A stretch of 9,560 nucleotides of DNA, taken from Pseudomonadota bacterium (GTDB lineage Bacteria > Pseudomonadota > Alphaproteobacteria > Rhizobiales > Hyphomicrobiaceae). The stretch lies in contig JAEZBU010000311.1 of the NCBI GenBank assembly GCA_023426855.1, positions 1 through 9,560 of the forward strand, in the 5' to 3' direction. Positions 6,251 to 9,560 of this stretch are shown here, piece by piece. Position 1 is the first letter of the stretch. The number at the start of each line of letters is the position of its first letter. The notes under the pieces were generated by a model that saw only the letters and a program-made list of their open reading frames with translations, had not been told where the DNA came from and searched no databases. A program made the position numbers and the translations under genes.

Positions 6251-8311
6251 ATGCAAAGCCAACAGCCCGATAATCAAAAAAACCTGCTGATTGCGATCAT
6301 CGCGTCGATTGCGGTGCTGCTTGGCTGGCAGATGTTCTACGCGACGCCCAAGATGCAGGAAGAGCAGGCGCGTCGGCAGCAGACGACGCAGCAGCAGGGC
6401 GGCCTGCCCGCAGCGCCAGCCGCACCCGAGGGCACCACGCCCGCAGCTCCGGGTACTGCCGCACCGGGCGTTGCCGCGCCCGGCGCCCCCGCCGCAACGC
6501 GTGAAGCGGCATTGGCAGCATCACCACGCGTGAGCATCGACACCCCGTCAGTCCGCGGCTCGATCGCGCTCAAGGGCGGTCGCATCGACGATCTGGTTCT
6601 GAAGAACTATCGCGAGACCGTCGATCCCAAGAGCCCGAACGTCATTCTCCTGTCGCCCGCCGAGGGCGCCAATGCCTACTTCGCCGAATACGGATGGGTT
6701 GCAGCGGCCGGCTCCACGGTAAAGCTCCCCGACCGCGAGACGCTGTGGCAGGCCGAAGGCAACACGACGCTGACGCCACAGACGCCGGTGACGCTGGTGT
6801 GGGACAACGGCAGTGGCCTGACCTTCCGCCGCACGATCTCGATCGACGACATCTATATGTTCAAGGTCACGCAGTCGGTCGAGAACAAGACCGCCGGCGA
6901 TGTCACGCTGTTCCCCTATGCCCGCATCAGGCGCGAGGGCACGCCGCTCGTACAGGGCTTCTTTATCCTTCACGAGGGTCTGATCGGCGTTCTCGGCGAG
7001 AACGGCCTCAATGAAATCACGTATGCTACGGCCATCAAGCCCGACGGCGGCACGACTGTCGACAAGGCCGTCGGCGGCTGGCTCGGCATCACCGACAAGT
7101 ACTGGGCCGCAACGCTGATCCCGGATCAGAAGGCCGAGTTTCGCGCGTCCATGGATGGCCAGGCGGCCAATGCCACACAGGGCGACGCCTACCAGACCGA
7201 TTACATGCTGACGGCAACCGTCGTGCCTGCCGGCGCGAACGCCTCCGTCGAGGGCCACCTGTTCGCCGGCGCCCGCCAAGTCCAGGCGGTGCAGCACTAT
7301 AACGATACGCTCAATATCAAGCAGTTCGATCTGTTGATTGACTGGGGCTGGTTCTACTTCATCACCAAGCCGCTGTTCTGGATGATCGACTGGTTCTACG
7401 GCCTGCTCGGCAACTTCGGCCTCGCCATTCTGGCCGCCACGGTCGTGATCAAGGCCATCTTCTTCCCGCTCGCCAACAAGTCCTACGAGTCTATGGCGAA
7501 GATGAAGAAGCTGCAGCCTGACATGGAGCGCATCCGCGACCGCTATAAAGACGACAAGATGCGTCAGCAGCAGGAGCTGATGGCGCTCTACAAGAATGAA
7601 AAGATCAATCCGCTCGCGGGCTGTCTGCCGATCCTGATCCAGATCCCGGTGTTCTTTGCGCTGTATAAGGTGCTGTTCGTCAGCATCGACATGCGCCACG
7701 CGCCGTTCTTCGGCTGGATCAAAGACCTGTCGGCGCCTGACCCGACGTCCCTTTTCAACCTGTTCGGACTGTTGCCTTTCGCGGTGCCGGAGTTCCTGCA
7801 CATCGGCGTCTGGCCGATCCTGATGGGCATCACGATGTGGCTGCAAATGCAGCTCAATCCGCAGCAGCCCGACCCGCTCCAGCAGAAAATTTTCAACTGG
7901 ATGCCGGTGCTGTTCACGTTCCTGCTCGCCACCTTCCCGGCCGGTCTGGTGATTTACTGGGCCTGGAACAACGTGCTGTCGCTGGCTCAGCAGTGGCTGA
8001 TCATGCGGCGCCAGGGCGTCGAGGTGCCGATCGGAGCAAACATCAAGCGCAACTTCGGGCCGCTGGTGCGCCTCGTCACCGGCCGCAAGGCCGAACCGGC
8101 AAAACCGGCACCGGCGAAAACCGCCGTGGCTGCTCCCAAGGCAGACAACGATACCGCGGAACCGGCTGCTACCGTGTCCTCGGACGAGGGTTCGGATGCC
8201 ACGCAGGACGCACCGGAAACCGCTGTCGACGCAGCGCCGGTAGCCGAGCAGCCGAAGCAGAAAGTCTTCAACCGCAAGCCGGACAACAAGTCCCGCAAGC
8301 CAAAGCGCTGA
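6251..8311 (+). CDS. yidC: Membrane protein insertase YidC
   Basis: A 686-residue inner-membrane insertase that, alone or with SecYEG, places proteins into the membrane. TM1 is at about 11-30. A Gln- and then Pro/Ala-rich linker (40-85) leads to the periplasmic P1 domain (about 90-350). The conserved core begins with WGWFYFITKPLFW (365-377) and GNFGLAILAATVVIKAIFFPLANKSY in two parts at 387-412. Lys401 stands where E. coli has the hydrophilic-groove Arg366. The cytoplasmic C1 hairpin (about 413-455) and further helices around 455-477, 517-535 and 551-582 follow. The last 80 residues are a low-complexity Ala/Pro/acidic stretch ending in a basic KPDNKSRKPKR, a likely ribosome contact. The whole protein is longer than the usual 550-620 residues because of the linker and tail. 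ATG at 6251 has GAGG 5 nt upstream. The stop is 9 nt before engB. Confidence 0.97.
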   Translation: MQSQQPDNQKNLLIAIIASIAVLLGWQMFYATPKMQEEQARRQQTTQQQGGLPAAPAAPEGTTPAAPGTAAPGVAAPGAPAATREAALAASPRVSIDTPSVRGSIALKGGRIDDLVLKNYRETVDPKSPNVILLSPAEGANAYFAEYGWVAAAGSTVKLPDRETLWQAEGNTTLTPQTPVTLVWDNGSGLTFRRTISIDDIYMFKVTQSVENKTAGDVTLFPYARIRREGTPLVQGFFILHEGLIGVLGENGLNEITYATAIKPDGGTTVDKAVGGWLGITDKYWAATLIPDQKAEFRASMDGQAANATQGDAYQTDYMLTATVVPAGANASVEGHLFAGARQVQAVQHYNDTLNIKQFDLLIDWGWFYFITKPLFWMIDWFYGLLGNFGLAILAATVVIKAIFFPLANKSYESMAKMKKLQPDMERIRDRYKDDKMRQQQELMALYKNEKINPLAGCLPILIQIPVFFALYKVLFVSIDMRHAPFFGWIKDLSAPDPTSLFNLFGLLPFAVPEFLHIGVWPILMGITMWLQMQLNPQQPDPLQQKIFNWMPVLFTFLLATFPAGLVIYWAWNNVLSLAQQWLIMRRQGVEVPIGANIKRNFGPLVRLVTGRKAEPAKPAPAKTAVAAPKADNDTAEPAATVSSDEGSDATQDAPETAVDAAPVAEQPKQKVFNRKPDNKSRKPKR

Positions 8312-8320
8312 TCGGCCGTC

Positions 8321-9004
8321 ATGAATAAGGGCGCGGCATCAGGTCAGGTCGAGGACGCCGCGTCAGCGGCCCTCGCCGACTGGATTGAACCTGGTTTCCG
8401 CCTGTTCACGCGGCCGTGGCAGTTCGTGCGCGGCGTGCCGTCGTTTGAGTTCCTGCCCGCCGCCGATCGTCCGGAAATCGCGTTCGCAGGCCGGTCGAAT
8501 GTCGGCAAGTCGAGCTTGATCAACGCGCTGGTCGGCCAGCACGGGTTGGCGCGCACGTCCAACACGCCAGGACGCACGCAAGAACTCAACTTCTTCGAAA
8601 CCGCCGACGTGCCGTTGTTCCTGGTCGACATGCCGGGCTACGGCTTCGCGCAGGCGCCAAAGGACAAGGTCGATGCCTGGGTTGGTCTGGTGCGCAATTT
8701 CCTGCGCGGCCGCCAGACGCTGAAGCGCGTCTTCCTGCTGATCGACTCACGCCACGGCGTGAAGCCGCCCGATCGCGAGATCATGGATCTGCTCGACGAA
8801 GCGGCGGTGTCGTATCGCATCGTTTTGACGAAGGTCGACAAGGTCAGCCGCAGCCATCTCGACGGCGTCATTGCCGCGACGCTGTCGGTCATTGGCTCGC
8901 GCGCGGCGGCACATCCCGATCTGCTGACAACGTCATCGGAAAAGCGGCTTGGCATCGATACGGTGCGGGCGGCGATTGCCGAAGCCAGCGGGCTATCGTT
9001 CTAG
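8321..9004 (+). CDS. engB: Ribosome biogenesis GTP-binding protein EngB/YihA/YsxC
   Basis: A 227-residue GTPase needed for assembly of the large ribosomal subunit. All G motifs are present: G1 GRSNVGKSS (57-65), G2 threonines in NTPGRT (81-86), G3 DMPGYG (103-108), G4 TKVDK (170-174) and G5 TTSS (203-206). The N-terminal extension (about 1-45, with the FTRPWQFVRGV stretch) is typical of alphaproteobacterial members. ATG at 8321 lies 9 nt after the yidC stop. No clear ribosome site is seen, and the short gap suggests that translation is coupled to yidC. The C-terminus AEASGLSF ends with TAG at 9002-9004. This stop codon lies inside the first copy of a 15-bp repeat, so the end of the gene touches the repeat mosaic, but the protein does not look shortened. 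Confidence 0.96.
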   Translation: MNKGAASGQVEDAASAALADWIEPGFRLFTRPWQFVRGVPSFEFLPAADRPEIAFAGRSNVGKSSLINALVGQHGLARTSNTPGRTQELNFFETADVPLFLVDMPGYGFAQAPKDKVDAWVGLVRNFLRGRQTLKRVFLLIDSRHGVKPPDREIMDLLDEAAVSYRIVLTKVDKVSRSHLDGVIAATLSVIGSRAAAHPDLLTTSSEKRLGIDTVRAAIAEASGLSF

Positions 9005-9009
9005 AGTCT

Positions 9010-9026
9010 TTCCGCCTTAGGCGGAA
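9010..9026 (+). terminator. Stem-loop just after engB, possible terminator
   Basis: TTCCGCC and GGCGGAA form a perfect 7-bp stem with a TTA loop, starting 6 nt after the engB stop. No T-run follows. It overlaps the left 15-bp repeat, so it may be part of the repeat rather than a dedicated terminator, although it could do both jobs. Confidence 0.45.
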
Positions 9027-9038
9027 GCACCTGGCCGG

Positions 9039-9101
9039 CCCACTCCCCCGCCCGGCCGCCCAACGGCATCATGCTTCGGGGGGGCCGGGGGGGGGAGCGG
9101 G
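9039..9101. repeat. Long GC-rich imperfect hairpin with G-tracts
   Basis: The 23-nt arms 9039-9061 and 9079-9101 are reverse complements at 20 of 23 positions, around a 17-nt loop. The right arm holds runs of seven and nine G separated by CC; the left arm is correspondingly C-rich. As RNA it would be a very stable structure just after the yidC-engB unit, able to stop transcription or block 3' decay. Confidence 0.55.
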
Positions 9102-9200
9102 TGGTTCTGACTAAACCGGAAAAGCTCTAGTCCGTGTCGTTCCGACCGGGATTGGACCACCCGAGCGAGCGCCCACCTCGCTACGGCTGCTGGCGTTGTA

Positions 9201-9241
9201 ACCCTCACCCGGCACTGCGCGCCGACCTCTCCCCGCGGGAG
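9201..9241. repeat. ACCCTCACCC...CTCTCCCC-type intergenic repeat
   Basis: ACCCTCACCCGG followed by CGCGCCGACCTCTCCCCGCGGGAG matches, from memory, a dispersed intergenic repeat of Bradyrhizobium and relatives. The 3' part folds as CTCCC-CGC-GGGAG (9229-9241). It seems a shortened copy because the terminal stem is only 5 bp. No gene lies in or next to it. Confidence 0.5.
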
Positions 9242-9287
9242 TGGCGCTGGGGCATTTCCGATTTAGGTCGAATGTTGGCCCCTCCTG

Positions 9288-9377
9288 GTCATCCCGGGGC
9301 TTGTGCCCGGGATCCATCTCTCGGCTGGCGTCGACACGTGCCGTTGAATAGATCCCGGTGACAAGCACCGGGATGAC
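9288..9377. repeat. Pair of inverted REP-like hairpins of the GTCATCCCGG type
   Basis: The left unit (from 9288) folds as ATCCCGGGGC-TTGT-GCCCGGGAT (9291-9313, one bulge). The right unit folds as ATCCCGGTG-ACAAG-CACCGGGAT (9352-9374, perfect 9 bp) and is followed by GAC. The reverse complement of the right unit reads GTCATCCCGGTGCTTGT, so the two are copies of the same element in opposite orientation, 38 bp apart. This resembles paired REP elements; similar ATCCCGG palindromes are common between genes of Hyphomicrobiales. Confidence 0.65.
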
Positions 9378-9457
9378 AACTGTGGCTCGGTTGACGTCTC
9401 CGTTTCCATCTGAATCGGAAAGACTCTAGAGACCTGAGGCGCGATCCGCTTAAGTCC

Positions 9458-9480
9458 GTCATCCCGACGAAGGTCGGGAT
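9458..9480. repeat. Third REP-like hairpin, GTCATCCCGAC type
   Basis: GTC precedes ATCCCGAC-GAAG-GTCGGGAT (9461-9480), a perfect 8-bp stem with a 4-nt loop. It shares the GTCATCCCG start and CGGGAT end with the pair at 9288-9377, in the same orientation as the left one, but has different inner bases. The inner bases change on both arms together, which suggests that the structure is kept. Confidence 0.55.
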
Positions 9481-9560
9481 ACAGGTCAGTTGCGACAATT
9501 GCTCTGAGGCAGATGACCTTCTAACGGCGTGCGTGCTGCGGGTGCCGGACTGCGCCGGCA

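Larger units (their letters stand above)
9000..9430. repeat. 431-bp segment bounded by perfect 15-bp inverted repeats
   Basis: TCTAGAGTCTTTCCG at 9000-9014 is matched exactly in reverse complement by CGGAAAGACTCTAGA at 9416-9430. A third related copy, CGGAAAAGCTCTAG (9117-9130, two mismatches), lies inside in the same orientation as the right end. No transposase frame and no obvious target duplication are seen. It could be a non-autonomous MITE-like unit, or separate copies of a short genomic repeat that happen to face each other. Confidence 0.5.
9005..9560. other. Gene-free repeat mosaic at the right end
   Basis: 556 bp with no credible gene on either strand; the open frames there run across palindromes and have no recognisable protein. 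Besides the repeats listed separately, TTTCCGATTTAG (9255-9266) is nearly the reverse complement of CTGAATCGGAAA (9410-9421). The window ends in TGCCGG-ACTGCG-CCGGCA (9543-9560), a hairpin that may continue beyond the edge. I see nothing in 9481-9542. Confidence 0.6.

Noticed and set aside
6548..7846. Minus-strand open frame of 432 codons
   Set aside because: It is antisense to yidC, which is unmistakable on the plus strand. The composition (many Asp, Arg, Val, Gln) is that of a mirror frame.
9017..9498. Short open frames on both strands downstream of engB
   Set aside because: They cross the palindromic repeats and G runs, have no ribosome sites that I can see and encode no recognisable protein.
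9005..9560. CRISPR array or tRNA gene in the repeat region
   Set aside because: The repeats are palindromic, of different kinds and unevenly spaced, with no repeat-spacer rhythm. No cloverleaf with a T-loop GTTCRA motif was found.

Overview
The window looks like chromosomal DNA from an alphaproteobacterium of the order Hyphomicrobiales (Rhizobiales), most likely the Bradyrhizobium/Afipia/Rhodopseudomonas group. Three things point there: high GC; an rpmH-rnpA-yidC-engB order with alphaproteobacterial sequence features; and intergenic repeats of the GTCATCCCGG...CCGGGAT, CTAGAG...TTCCG and ACCCTCACCC...CTCTCCCC kinds, which I recall as common in that order. The assignment rests on reading the sequence, not on a search.

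The left half (1-5226) is read entirely from the minus strand. From the left edge it holds the 5' part of an amidase-signature hydrolase gene that runs off the window, a small secreted DUF2147 protein, and then a compact three-gene operon. In transcription order the operon encodes a TVP38/TMEM64 (VTT-domain) membrane protein, a class I pyridine nucleotide-disulfide oxidoreductase whose start overlaps the membrane-protein stop by 14 nt, and 27 nt later a two-transmembrane HAMP sensor histidine kinase. No response regulator is present.

The right half (about 5387-9004) is read from the plus strand. It is the conserved ribosome / RNase P / membrane-insertion block: rpmH (L34, GTG start), rnpA (RNase P protein), yidC (membrane insertase) and engB/yihA (ribosome-assembly GTPase). 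A good sigma-70-like promoter and a leader of about 120 nt with three small hairpins precede rpmH. yidD, which often lies between rnpA and yidC, is not there. The 388 bp between the two divergent blocks holds that promoter and leader, and I found no gene in it.

From 9005 to the right edge there is no gene. The stretch is a mosaic of inverted and palindromic repeats. It includes a perfect 15-bp inverted repeat pair bounding 431 bp, a long GC-rich imperfect hairpin with G-tracts, three hairpins sharing the ATCCCG...CGGGAT pattern, and one ACCCTCACCC-type repeat. The left 15-bp repeat overlaps the engB stop codon.

The most interesting coding part is the VTT protein plus oxidoreductase pair. The enzyme has the CxxxxC redox centre, but a tyrosine replaces the usual catalytic histidine, as in mercuric reductase, and it lacks the C-terminal cysteine pair of mercuric reductase. 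Its substrate therefore cannot be read from the sequence. I see nothing that proves a wholly new system.
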